From: Amphibalanus amphitrite
Lineage: Eukaryota > Arthropoda > Thecostraca > Balanomorpha > Balanidae
Assembly (NCBI RefSeq): GCF_019059575.1
Contig: NW_024881692.1
Span: forward strand, 558,001-622,000
DNA length: 64,000 nucleotides
Direction: 5' to 3'
Positions 23,701 to 32,546 of the stretch are shown here, piece by piece (positions within the stretch are counted from its first letter, which is position 1; each line of letters starts with the position of its first letter). Below the pieces are notes generated by a model. The model did no database searches and had not been told where the DNA came from. It saw nothing but the letters and a program-made list of their open reading frames with translations. Position numbers and translations under genes: made by a program.

Positions 23701-23916
23701 TGGATATTGGGCAGTCTGGGTCAGATATAAAGATCTGCCACGGCCAGACCCTTCAGATTTATAAACCAATTCCTGGTCAGGCCAGGCTGGAGCTAACCGC
23801 GTCGTCTTTGTCTTTCTTCAGCAGGCCCACGGAACCGGACCTCTACCAAGTATAGCTACAACATGGCACCGTCGCGTACCACCAGCAGGAGAAAACCCAG
23901 CGACACTACCCTGTGA
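11737..23916 (+). CDS. IQ-motif coiled-coil protein (gene span; exons in evidence)
   Basis: Six exons join with matching phases: 11737-11933, 17882-17984, 21725-21931, 22830-23116, 23347-23564 and 23822-23916 (stop TGA 23914-23916). The first encodes an acidic/basic helical stretch (LLEHLLRYVCCNSEEDWIDW, then charged EEKDREREEELRR). The third begins AAFRGQKLR, an IQ-like half motif, followed by charged helix. The fourth is Pro-rich and ends KIQSSWRG, completed by HQVRKSL across the 23116/23347 junction to make a canonical IQ calmodulin-binding motif. The tail is Lys/Pro/Ser-rich and very basic. Calmodulin binding is expected; a ciliary or sperm role is inference only. I do not recognise the family. 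More 5' exons probably exist (see 7531 and 8626). The acceptor at 23819-23824 is CAGCAG, so 23822 or 23825 may start the last exon. An AATAAA lies at 24356-24361. Confidence 0.75.
13550..13640 (-). repeat. tRNA-derived SINE fragment
   Basis: On the minus strand the sequence has GAGTTCGAGCCCC, a good RNA polymerase III B box, in tRNA T-arm context. The A box is degenerate. It lies inside the GTAC-flanked insertion. Confidence 0.5.
13732..13830 (+). repeat. tRNA-derived SINE head
   Basis: TAGCTCGGTCGGTAGAGCG is an almost perfect tRNA D-arm with A box, and CCGGGTTCGAAAC downstream is the T-arm with B box. The middle does not form an anticodon arm and the spacing is longer than in a tRNA, so this is a SINE head rather than a functional tRNA gene. 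Confidence 0.65.
14949..15102. mobile_element. 154-bp MITE with 8-bp target duplication
   Basis: The insertion is flanked by ATAATGAC at 14941-14948 and 15103-15110; the uninterrupted family C copies carry a single ATAATGAC. The 24-bp inverted ends differ at one base: GGACGACGGTGAAAACAGGG against GGACGCCGGTGAAAACAGGG. It is young by end identity and non-coding. The 8-bp duplication suits hAT or P superfamilies. Confidence 0.88.
15344..16110. other. No gene recognised
   Basis: This is intronic for the plus-strand IQ gene. A short inverted motif around ATGACCGCGGTCAT-like sequence (about 15378-15418) is present; I see nothing else. Confidence 0.4.
16115..17013 (+). mobile_element. TTAA-clan element, family A, full copy
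   Basis: The 899-bp element lies between TTAA 16111-16114 and 17014-17017. The ends are CCCTCGCCCGCACATG and the inverse CATGTGCGGGCAAGGG. A G10/C-run hairpin lies inside the left end (16131-16160) and another inside the right end (about 16950-16972). The interior has many TGACCT and AGGTCA half-sites, including tandem ones near 16650-16682. No frame of note. Confidence 0.88.
17428..17520 (+). repeat. 25-bp minisatellite rich in GAGGAGCT
   Basis: About 3.6 units of a 25-bp motif alternate GAGGAGCTATTC with GAGGAGCTCCC. It is probably intronic. Confidence 0.75.
17985..20290. other. Intron of IQ gene; nothing else recognised
   Basis: This region between the exon ending at 17984 and the nested antisense gene shows no transposon ends and no credible exon. 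A minus-strand frame near 18650-18844 is Thr/Pro-rich without splice support. Confidence 0.4.
20295..20300 (-). promoter_or_regulatory. Poly(A) signal of nested gene
   Basis: AATAAA on the minus strand lies about 35 bp beyond the stop codon of the gene at 20335-21168. Confidence 0.6.
20335..21168 (-). CDS. SHIPPO-repeat ciliary protein, CIMAP2/LEXM-like
   Basis: A single uninterrupted 277-codon frame begins at the ATG at 21168-21166 in good Kozak context (AAGATGG). SHIPPO-type Pro-Gly-Pro repeats are visible: LGPGRYKIEDF near residue 55-65 and RTPGPGTYRPEQ near residue 150-160, with a weaker PSPGRH between. A Cys cluster follows (CNACERKPCGDYYENTKEI, then CREC), then a charged helical C terminus. 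Proteins of this group (ODF3/CIMAP, LEXM) sit in or on axonemal microtubules. The closest fit is CIMAP2/LEXM, judged from the GPGRYxxxDF pattern; that assignment is inference. The gene has no intron and lies entirely inside an intron of the plus-strand IQ gene, so it is nested and antisense. An upstream in-frame stretch to 21225 lacks an ATG. Confidence 0.75.
   Translation of the reverse strand: MEVLISLGLYKPPDPRLVFGSVQDRPLLPTLPSAAPPTRLGASLSRDFRPRLGPGRYKIEDFTGFVYQLDRRTRSKRGVMFGASTEPRPPKDRSERVPSPGRHQTDLNTPWPSLAQRRTDPDRAQPPFDQTADRFYDSRHAQASRTPGPGTYRPEQCKIRKELRRSYSFGGRTEVLPSIRVKCVAVQEDMCNACERKPCGDYYENTKEILCRECYQRLMHKATAYTAYSRQYMETFEKVRDCSDIHQHNGTDAALKLKSDREIRDLQNKEAYMSLYF
21940..22201. mobile_element. 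hAT-type MITE inserted at a splice donor
   Basis: The 262-bp insertion has ends TAGAGATGTCAAT and, inverted, TAGTGATGTCAAT. It is flanked by GTGAGAAT at 21932-21939 and 22202-22209. The first copy is the 5' splice site of the IQ gene intron that begins at 21932. The interior consists of CCAA/TTGG and GATACC phrases. An older relative is at 9858-10139. Confidence 0.9.
22582..22754. mobile_element. Palindromic MITE, CACTGTA ends
   Basis: Starts CACTGTAAAAAATG and ends with the inverse of CACTGTATTTTTTTT; the inner arms share TTATCCGGCCACTTTTC and a repeated CACTAACAA.ATGCGAGT phrase. It lies in the intron before the exon at 22830. A target duplication is not clear. Confidence 0.65.
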
Positions 23917-24613
23917 ACACTTGACCCTAAAAGGTCGTATCCAAGGCCTGATGTGGGTACAGTGTTTGGTGACGTGAGTGAAATACCTATCGACCTACAT
24001 ATATAAAACCGAAGTGGTTGAAGAAAACAGACGGGCCTAAGAATGTCGAAAGTAATGGGCCAAATGATCGTGAAGGTGATATTTTATGAATATTTTTTCT
24101 TGACATGTATATTACACCATACAAAGGATATTTTGTATTACACCGTCTCGTCATTGCCTAACTAATACGTTACCTTGCATCATCTTTGTTTTTAACTGCG
24201 CTAAAGCCACATGGGCAATGCCACTGACAAGTGACATGGAACAAGCTTATGCATCTCTCACGACTCGCAGTCACATCAAACAGAATCTTCTTTGTCCTGT
24301 AGAACTACTTGGGGACTTACTGGTATGTCGCATTGATCGTTATGCTATGCATGTCAATAAACATCGTTCAAACTGTTGTTCATTGTGGAACAGTACCAAG
24401 AACATTATGAAGTGAGTCATGAGATTATGAAGTTTCCTACGATCGATCATTGCTACGCGTTCGCATGATACGTCTTACAACTTCAAACGGCTATTGCGCC
24501 TCTACACAATGGCAGGCACATTACAAGGACGTGCAACTCAAAATAAATTTAAGTGATCATGCGTATTCAGTACAGGACACATCAGGATGTGCATCATTTT
24601 CCATCAGTCTTTC

Positions 24614-27600
24614 CTAGCTGCGGTCTATCACCATTCTCAGACACGGCAAAGTTGTCGCCTCGCCACCACCTCCGTCCTTCAAGCAGTCATCAGCCGGCGT
24701 TTTGGTGACGTCCGTCCCGTCCATGGGCTCATAGGGCGGCGGTTTGGCTCCGGCCACCAGCTCATAAGGTGGAGGGGAGTCGTCAGGAATGGATGGGGCC
24801 GACGGTGGGGGGACAGTCCTGGCACCAGCTGTCCACTCGGGGTCACTTGGCTCCGGGAACGGGCCAGCTGGAGCGCTCCTGTAGGAAAGAGACACATTTG
24901 TGACTGAAGTGACTGTGAGACACACCTGAGGCCTCTTGCACCAAAATCCTCTTGCCCCAATGCTTGGATTATTTTGCATCGTATACCCAGTCCAAGTCTC
25001 AAATGTAACAATTTGCGTGCAAAATTTATCGAGCACATGTAGGATTAGGGGAGAGTGGGGTGGGTTGTATCAGTTTTTACTCCGAGACCCATAACCTCGT
25101 AACTATCCGTGATAAACTCATTATTTCCATACTATCCCCTTCCTTGATTCTTCTGCTTTTTTGTGCAAAGTAACTTTTCCGCTACCTCTACCAGTTTTTC
25201 TTCTACGGTCTCCCGAATAGAACAATGTTTTTGATACAACTTGCCCCATGGCTTGGGTGAGTTGTATCACATGGTGGGGTAATTTGTATCACTATTTCAA
25301 GTTTCAGGGAGTGTGCTTGCTACTGGTTTTGAACATAACAACAACATTAAATGGGGTTAATACAATGTATAGGTATGCTCAAAGGCCTCACTTTATTAGA
25401 CCAAACTTAGGTCAATGCAATCCGAACGAAACATCAACAGACTAGACGCAAAAGTGGCCCGTTAAGAGCAAAGAAGCCAACACATTGTGCCGAAATGGAA
25501 CGAGCATTGACTAGCTACCTACAAACGCGAGCCAGGGCCTAGCTTTCGCGATCAAAAGCAACATACCCATACATACATACATACATACATGTTACAACAT
25601 ACCCCACCCGGCTCTGATACAACATGTACCTAGCCGCCATCTTGGAAAAAAAACATCCTCGTGCTAAAAAAACAGCGGACAGCTGGAGAAATACGTTTTC
25701 ACTCACGCAGCCTTAGAACCTACCCTCACCACCGCTACGGAGATCTTTCAAATTCGTGCACATCTAAATGCCCAGAACACACATTTTCTTGCAACTTATT
25801 TTTTAGAATGACATTAAAAAAACATAAAATCGGCTCTCACCTCGAGACGCGTCCACTCAGCCACAAGACAGAACAGGGAAAGATGGCGCCCGGAAAACCT
25901 CGTCGGCTGGTCGTGTCGCGAGCGCCATCCATTGGATAAGTTTGGCACAATTCGCCCTGATACAACTTGGACATGATACAACTCTCCCCGCTCTCCCCTA
26001 TGTATTGGGCTATTGCAAACAAATTTACCACCGTTAGATAAGCTTATTCTGAAACCGGTTTTTCGATTTTACCTAACTAGGTAGTTTGGTGCAAGAGGCC
26101 TCTGCTAAGGGGAAAACGTCATTGGTCAGTGAGACAACTCAATTATTCCGGGAGACAGCCCCAGCGGAAACGTATACTAGGCGATAGGCAGTAATTGGGA
26201 CATTGTCTGTCTCCACCATCAGAGACGGGCAAGTGTCTCGACTAAAAAACATTAACAAAAACTATTTAACAGTCACGCATACTCTTAGCGTTAGCCTCTC
26301 GCCTCTGTGTATTGTAAGAGTTGCACATGCCACATACCGTTATAAAAGTTGCGCGTATCTGCAAACAAACTAAAAACGGTGAAAACAATCATGAAATCAA
26401 AAAGCAAAAGCATACCTTTAAAGGTAGTGTGCCAGCTTTCTTGGACCGTATGGAGTTAATGGCCCAGATATGAGATAAGGAGGACCGGATTTTTAGAACT
26501 TATCCATACCTTCAAAACTCATGGAAACGTCTTAAATTCTTCAAATTTTGAGTAGGGGAGAGTGGGGCAATGGCGACACCATAAGCATTTTGCTCAATAG
26601 CTTAGCTATTTGAAGCTATTTTATGGTGATTTTAACTGAGGTTATAGCCAAAGGAATAGGCTTTCAGATAGCACCCAGTTTTAGTATCTCAGATCACTGA
26701 TGACAGATTCAGAGCCTACGCGAAAATGTGGTGAAAAATGGAGGTGCAAAAAAGCGAGGGGTAATGCCGGCCACTAAGTGCAAAAGCACAAAAGTCGAAA
26801 TATCGTCCCTGGTATTCATCCTTAAACCGTTCTTTCGATGGAAATTTAAGTAAGAATTAAGAAACGACAACTGTATTCAGCAGTTAACAGTATACTGCAC
26901 TGCAACACAACACTGCACTCGCTGCAACACAACAGCGCGGCGCCAACAGAGCAGCAAACTAACACAACCGTAAACACAGCAAGCAAACTAACACAGCCGT
27001 AAACACAGCAACCCGAAACGTTGAGCTGTAACGACAGAAGTCGCAAACAAAACCGCGTGGAGTCATTCCGGACACGTGTCCGGTATTACCCCGAGGTCAG
27101 CTTTATTTTAAGAAAGCAGGCAGCAGTCAAAGGCATTGCGCCGCAAGCGCCTCACATCCAGCAGTCGCCTAAGAAAGGCTTAATTGAAGGTCATTGCAAA
27201 GCAGCACTTCTGAAAATGCGTTAACACATTTCACAGTCAGCAAATAGATGCAACAAAAATTAAAAATCAGATACGAAAAACACATTTAACGCTATAAAAA
27301 TGAAAATAATGGAGCTACCGTGACAAACTTGCACCACGTGCTAGAATGGCGCTCAACTGAAATGTAAACAACATCAGCTGATTAGTGATGGACAAAGTAC
27401 TCACTAGAGATGGGTGGCCGGCATTACCCACCGTCCGCCATTGCCCCACTCTCCCCTACCCCAGTGCGAAATTCGCCCCGACGGGTTGTCGGTCGTACCC
27501 CAACCACATTTCACACCACTATGAACAATAAATGCACACACTGAAATCGCTATTACCGATATGCTCATCCAATCAAGTTTCGATAAACCCGTTCATCATC

Positions 27601-28871
27601 ATCTCCTGCGGTTTCGAACACGCCTGTTAGGTGGCTTCTGATGCTCGTCGAGGTCGGAATTTCCAAATACGCGTGGTGCGTCGGGCCGCGCGCTCTGACT
27701 TCGGCCAATAAAAATGCGTCAGCTGATCATTGTCATTTCTGCCACTTGCGTGTGGTGAAATGGGGTCATAACTTATAAGACGGCTTTTTCATATCAATTA
27801 TTTTACATAAAATCATATTTCAAACCATAAATAATGTTCGACAGCCAAATAAAAGAAACAATACCAATACGGGCTTACAGTTTAAGGCTCGACATTGTGT
27901 TGTCTACGATTAGACAGCTGATAACTCATTCCCGTACGTCGTATGGTCGTAACACTATAATGACCTTTGCTTATTGTCACAAGTGCGCCGCATTCGCGAT
28001 TGTTGCCCGACGCCTGTTTGCAGGTGAGCCCACTACAGTTGTTATACATATCTAAAAACCGAAAAACTTTTAGGCGAAAAAGGCACTATTCCAGGCCCAT
28101 TTTTGATTTTTTTGCGATATTAGGTAAAAACAGAAGCTTCTTATCCTAGGAAAAATAAAATGGGAAATCTTTCAAAGGTGGCACACTACCTTTAAACCCA
28201 AATTCGGAGCTATCATCACACCCACCTATAGGTTTACGTCTTACGAAAAATCGTGCTCGTAATAATTTCCAACCCAAAGGCCTAAGGAAAGGTATCCGTT
28301 CACTGTCACAATATGCAGCGCCCGGCAACCCCCCCCCCCCACCACCTACCTGACCGGGGACCTCTCAGCTCGTCTCCTGTTCCTGGCTCGCCTCAGCTTG
28401 CACAAAGTAGCGAGAGTGACTCCAATCAACAGTCCGAGACACCCCCAGCCGAGCATTTCTATCGGAGAGCTGCCACCAGCTGAGGGTCGGACGGTGGTGC
28501 TCGGTTTCCACACCCCTCTACTGGTGGTGTAACTGGGGGTGGTAGTGGTGCTAGTGGTGGTGGTGGTGACTGGTGCTGGTGCCCATCCTCGCCACTTGTT
28601 GACTGTCGTGGTGACACTAGCTGGAGACGGTCGCTGCGTTGTCGTCCTGGTGGTAGTTCGTCTCCACGGCCGCCGAGTGGTGGTCTTCCTCACATCACCG
28701 TCCTTCGGGCAGTGGGACTGAACACCTACCCGACACATACATTTCTCGTACTTGTCGAGTTCCTCTTCTACAGGTCCGGACCCGAGACCCAGACACTGGA
28801 TAGCAGCTATTGGGTAGCCGTTTGGGAGGAGAGAGTCATCACCGTAACCCATTTCAGCAATGCTGGCAACG
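24614..28871 (-). CDS. Type I membrane protein with PPxY tail, gene 1
   Basis: Two exons are supported: 28350-28871 and 24614-24878 (stop at 24614), joined in phase 2 across GTAGGT and a TTTCCTACAG acceptor. The first exon enters in phase 2 after TATTTTGTTGCAG. It encodes a short ectodomain with the pattern C..EKCMCRVGVQSHC, a Thr-rich mucin-like stretch of about 70 residues (TTTRRPWRRTTTRTTT and poly-Thr), then the transmembrane helix (GWGCLGLLIGVTLATLC) and a basic stop-transfer RRARNRRR. The second exon is a Pro-rich cytoplasmic tail with PPPYELV and PPPYEPM. PPxY motifs bind WW domains of Nedd4-type ligases; that role is inferred. The N-terminal signal exon was not located. Gene 2 has the same architecture and phase. 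The intron holds family C copy 3 and a nest of GGGGAGAG elements. Confidence 0.75.
24928..26102. mobile_element. Element with GAGGCCTCTTGCACCAA ends, interrupted
   Basis: Inverted ends GAGGCCTCTTGCACCAA are perfect over 17 bp. A GGGGAGAG-family element (25048-25998) is nested inside. No target duplication was read with certainty. It is intronic to PPxY gene 1. Confidence 0.65.
25048..25998. mobile_element. GGGGAGAG family element with TA target, GTTGTATC subtype
   Basis: Flanked by TA at 25046-25047 and 25999-26000, with inverted ends GGGGAGAGTGGGG and, on the right, GGGGAGAGCGGGG. The phrase TTGTATCA recurs inside. A (CATA)n run lies at about 25567-25590. It is a subtype distinct from 26555-27456. 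I see no transposase. Confidence 0.7.
26422..28191 (+). mobile_element. TTAA MITE, family C, copy 3, interrupted
   Basis: TTAA at 26418-26421 and 28192-28195 flank the copy. The ends are AGGTAGTGTGCCA and its inverse. It is interrupted at 26555-27456 by a GGGGAGAG element; outside that it is almost identical to copies 1 and 2. Confidence 0.85.
26555..27456 (+). mobile_element. GGGGAGAG family element, 902 bp, TA target
   Basis: Empty family C reads TTTTGAGTACCCCAGTGCG; here TA is doubled (26553-26554 and 27457-27458). The inverted ends are GGGGAGAGTGGGGCAATGGC. The near-identical copy at 29632-30532 is in the opposite orientation. Both carry a 66-67 codon frame (containing RKQNRVESFRTRVRYY) that matches between copies; whether it is a transposase remnant is unknown. 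Confidence 0.85.
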
Positions 28872-29239
28872 CTGCAACAAAATAGAGCAGCGTAGAGTTT
28901 AGACTATCGATGGAAGATCCAGATAACCGCGCTCTGCAAGCACACCTCTTTCCAGATGAGACGTGCAGCCCGCTCCACAACGCACCCCTGCAACCAAACA
29001 CAGCTCAGCCGCTCGAGCGAGCCGGCTCGACGGAATGCCGTTCTTGGCAGGCACCGACCTTGGCGAGGTCTGACGTCACAGTGACGTCATTGTTTACAAA
29101 TGGGAAGGATCGATCTCATAGTGGTGTAGACATCTGGTGAGCGGTCGTGGAACTAGCGGGCGAGTCTGACTGCAGGGGTGGCGCCTCGGCTGAGGTCTTT
29201 TTACTCGCCGGCACAGGCCATTTTGCGTCCTTCGACGGC

Positions 29240-30990
29240 ACAAGGTGGGGGGGGGGGGGGAATGGTACGACCCCCCTCGCGTTTGGCCCCTGATCGAGCT
29301 AGAGCTTTACGGAAAAAACGAGCGTGTTACCCGCCACGAGAGGGAGCCGATGATACCCAATTTTAAGGTCCTAGGTCATCGGGTGACCTTCCAGGTCAGG
29401 TCAATGACCCGAAAACCGGGAAAATCGGGACCTGTTAGAAAGTCGTAAAGTGTGGCTGCTGAGAGGTTTTTCGGGGTGCTGATCACGAATATCGTGTTAG
29501 TTTTGATCAGAGATGATGTCTTTGAGCATTTAGACCAGGTCGGGTCAGGTCAGGTCAGGTCAACCGGTAGGGGTCGTGACGGGTATTCGTAGTACCTGTC
29601 ATCCGCCTCTGACAGGCTTCGTAACATGTTAGGGGAGAGCGGGGCAATGGCGGACGGTGGGTAATGCCGGCCACCCATCTCTAGTGAGTACTTTGTCCAT
29701 CACTAATCAGCTGATGTTGTTCACATTTCAGTTGAGCGCCATTCTAGCACGTGGTGCAAGTTTGTCACGGTAGCTCCATTATTTTCATTTTTATAGCGTT
29801 AAATGTGTTTTTCTTATCTGATTTTTAATTTTTGTTGCATCTATTTGCTGACTGTGAAATGTGTTAACGCATTTTCAGAAGTGTTGCTTTGCAATGACCT
29901 TCAATTAAGCCTTTCTTAGGCGACTGCTGGATGTGAGGCGTTTGCGACGCAATGCCTTTGACTGCTGCCTGCTTTCTTAAAATAAAGCTGACCTCGGAGT
30001 AATACCGGACACGTGTCCGGAATGACTCCACGCGGTTTTGTTTGCGACTTCTGTCGTTAAAGCTCAACGTTTCGGGTTGCTGTGTTTACGGCTGTGTTAG
30101 TTTGCTTGCTGTTTACGGTTGTGTTAGTTTGCTGCTCTGTTGGCGCCGCGCTGTTGTGTTGCAGCGAGTGCAATGTTGTGTTGCAGTGCAGTGCACTGTT
30201 AACTGCTGAATACAGTTGTCGTTTCTTAATTCTCACTTAAATTTCCATCGAAAGAACGGTTTAAGGATGAATACCAGTGACGATATTTCGACTTTTTGTG
30301 CTATTGCACTTAGTGACCGGCATTACCCCTCGCTTTTTTGCACCTCCATTTTTCACCACATTTTCGCGTAGGCTCTGAATCTGTCATCAGTGATCTGAGG
30401 TACTAAAACTGGGTGTTATCTGAAAGCCTATTCCTTTGGCTATAACCACAGTCAAAATCATCATAAAATAGCTTCAAATAGCTAAGCTATTGAGCAAAAT
30501 GCTTATGGTGTCGCCATTGCCCCACTCTCCCCTACGAAGGCACCGAAACTACTTCGTAAATGTTCAAATGGTTGCTAAATTCGAATTCAGCTCCAAAAAC
30601 TAGCCTAGAAACATGAAAAACTCGAAAAAGTGAACCGAGGTCACCAAAGGTCAGTGACCTGACCTGAACTTCAGGTGACCTTGACACCCACCCTAATGTA
30701 TGGGGGCAGCACCAAATCACATGTTTGAGCGTTTGAAACCACGAAAAGCTTGCAAATGCGCGGCTAACGAGCCGACATACGCCGAATCGCGATTCCGGCC
30801 ATACATGGTCTCGGAAAAGAGGTTACAGGTCAAAGGTCATTTGGGTCAGGGTCATGCAATTTTCAGGGTAGGTGTAAAATTGATCAATACGAGGGTACTG
30901 AAAGTTTCGTCGCGATCGGCAGCTTTTTACGCAGTTATTTGCGAAAACCTTAGGGGGGGGGGGGTGCATCAACTCCCCTGCTTGGGCAAC
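29240..30990 (+). mobile_element. TTAA-clan family B copy, interrupted
   Basis: The sequence matches 43001-43900 in order (CCTGATCGAGCTAGAGCTT, later GGCACCGAAACTACTTCG). The G-run hairpin at about 29247-29277 and the G run at 30953-30964 mark the ends, but no clean TTAA is left. A GGGGAGAG element at 29632-30532 interrupts it. AGGTCA runs are at 29542-29562. Confidence 0.7.
29632..30532 (-). mobile_element. GGGGAGAG family element, 901 bp, TA target
   Basis: TA flanks at 29630-29631 and 30533-30534; the uninterrupted family B copy near 43427-43445 shows the empty site. The ends match 26555-27456 in inverse orientation and the interior is almost identical, so the two insertions are recent. 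Confidence 0.85.
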
Positions 30991-31496
30991 TTTTGTCCGT
31001 AGTGAAAATAGCAATAAAAACTAATATTATACCCAATTTGAACGTCAACTGACTCATGATTTTGTCAATTCAGCACTCCATGCTCAGTGTTTTATACCTA
31101 CTCTTGAAATTTTTTTACTCATGCAATCATGATCAATAATTATACGCATTCACTTATAATTCGAGCCATATGAAAGCAAAGAAAATGGATCTCCGCACTG
31201 AGATGGTTCACATTTGCAGCACTCGTTACGGGTTACACCTCACCTTTAGATATAACCGAACCCATCTTACGGCGTCATTCCTGACATTCCGTCAGACGAA
31301 ACACATTAATCAATAAATGTATTGACAAAATAGCTCACATGTACAGCTGCCTGCTCTCATGTCAGCGGCATTGTCATTTGAAACAACATTGCATAAAATC
31401 ACTACTCAAGCTACACCAAAAGCGACGAACTTCCCTGTTTGATTATTTGTAAGCGTACGAAGGTCTAGATGCAGCTATATGTAGGCGTTGACTTAC

Positions 31497-31711
31497 AACT
31501 AGCAATAGGCCACAGATGAAGTAGACATTCTGAATGCTCGTATCAACTCCAAGGCATTTGAAGATGAACGCGCATTCGTTTTGTTTCATTTGGATTGTAA
31601 AGAGCATTGAATAATACACATCACATTCACCACAGCGAGAGGACACTTGTGACACGGAAATATTACACGATTTAACATTTATATGTTTGCATAAATGGAC
31701 AGGGCACAAGG
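31497..31711 (-). CDS. Possible Cys-rich exon, minus strand
   Basis: A frame between a good acceptor (GTGCTTTTTACAG) and a strong donor (GTTGTAAGT, cut after 31497) encodes about 71 residues with nine Cys, including SSRCGECDVYY and NECAFIFKCLG. It enters in phase 1 and leaves in phase 0, so it does not join the PPxY exons directly. It could be an extracellular exon of an unrecognised gene or chance; base composition is AT-rich. Confidence 0.25.
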
Positions 31712-31739
31712 CTGTAAAAAGCACATATTCATTAGCTAG

Positions 31740-32546
31740 CATAATTAGATAATAACATTACATTTTATACGCACGCTTGTAGCAAGTAGGCGTGTTTGAA
31801 TGCATGTTTAGCTACACATGTTTATTCTGCAGCCGTATAATGACGTTCTTAGGGTTATTATACCTTTATCCTATTCCCCAGGCAAGGGGTTTGGGACACG
31901 TTCTAACGAAAACGACTGATAACCGCTAACAAAGATACATGAAGAAATACAAAAATATGCACGGCGGTAGGGGCGTTGGAATGCATACGCTTTGTGCAAA
32001 TTGTGAACGATCTAGCCATTGTGTTTTTGTATAACTACACAACTCTAGGGCGCTTAAAAATTGTCAATCAACACTAATGCAATATCGATGTAGCCGGAAT
32101 GTGAATGTCAACTACCAATTTCCTAAATTAATTCATCGCTCAATGAAATCTCATTACGGCAGGCACATTTTGTCGATGACATGATTCGTGAGAAGCACAT
32201 TTTATAGAATCATTGATTATTGTGAACAGAAATGATTGCTTGGAACTGAGAAGATCCATCATAATACAATATAACTAATATATAATATCAGATGACATCA
32301 CTGCTGTAATTTGTATACAAATAGTAAATTTATATTGAAATAAAAAATATCAAATAGACGCACTTTTGTCACGTGTCTGATCGCAACAAATTAAAATCAC
32401 AAAAATAAAATCACAAAACTATCTACTAGGAACTATTGAGTGAGGTAGCATCGGCCTTATTTCCGAAACGCGAGCGCAGACGGCAGGTTTAGTTAGTAAG
32501 GCAGCTTCATCTGACATCACCCACTGGTCCACCATTGTCACCCGGG
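31740..32546. other. AT-rich, no gene recognised
   Basis: I see no transposon ends, exons or repeats beyond ordinary AT-rich sequence. It includes the presumptive 3' flank of PPxY gene 2. Confidence 0.4.
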
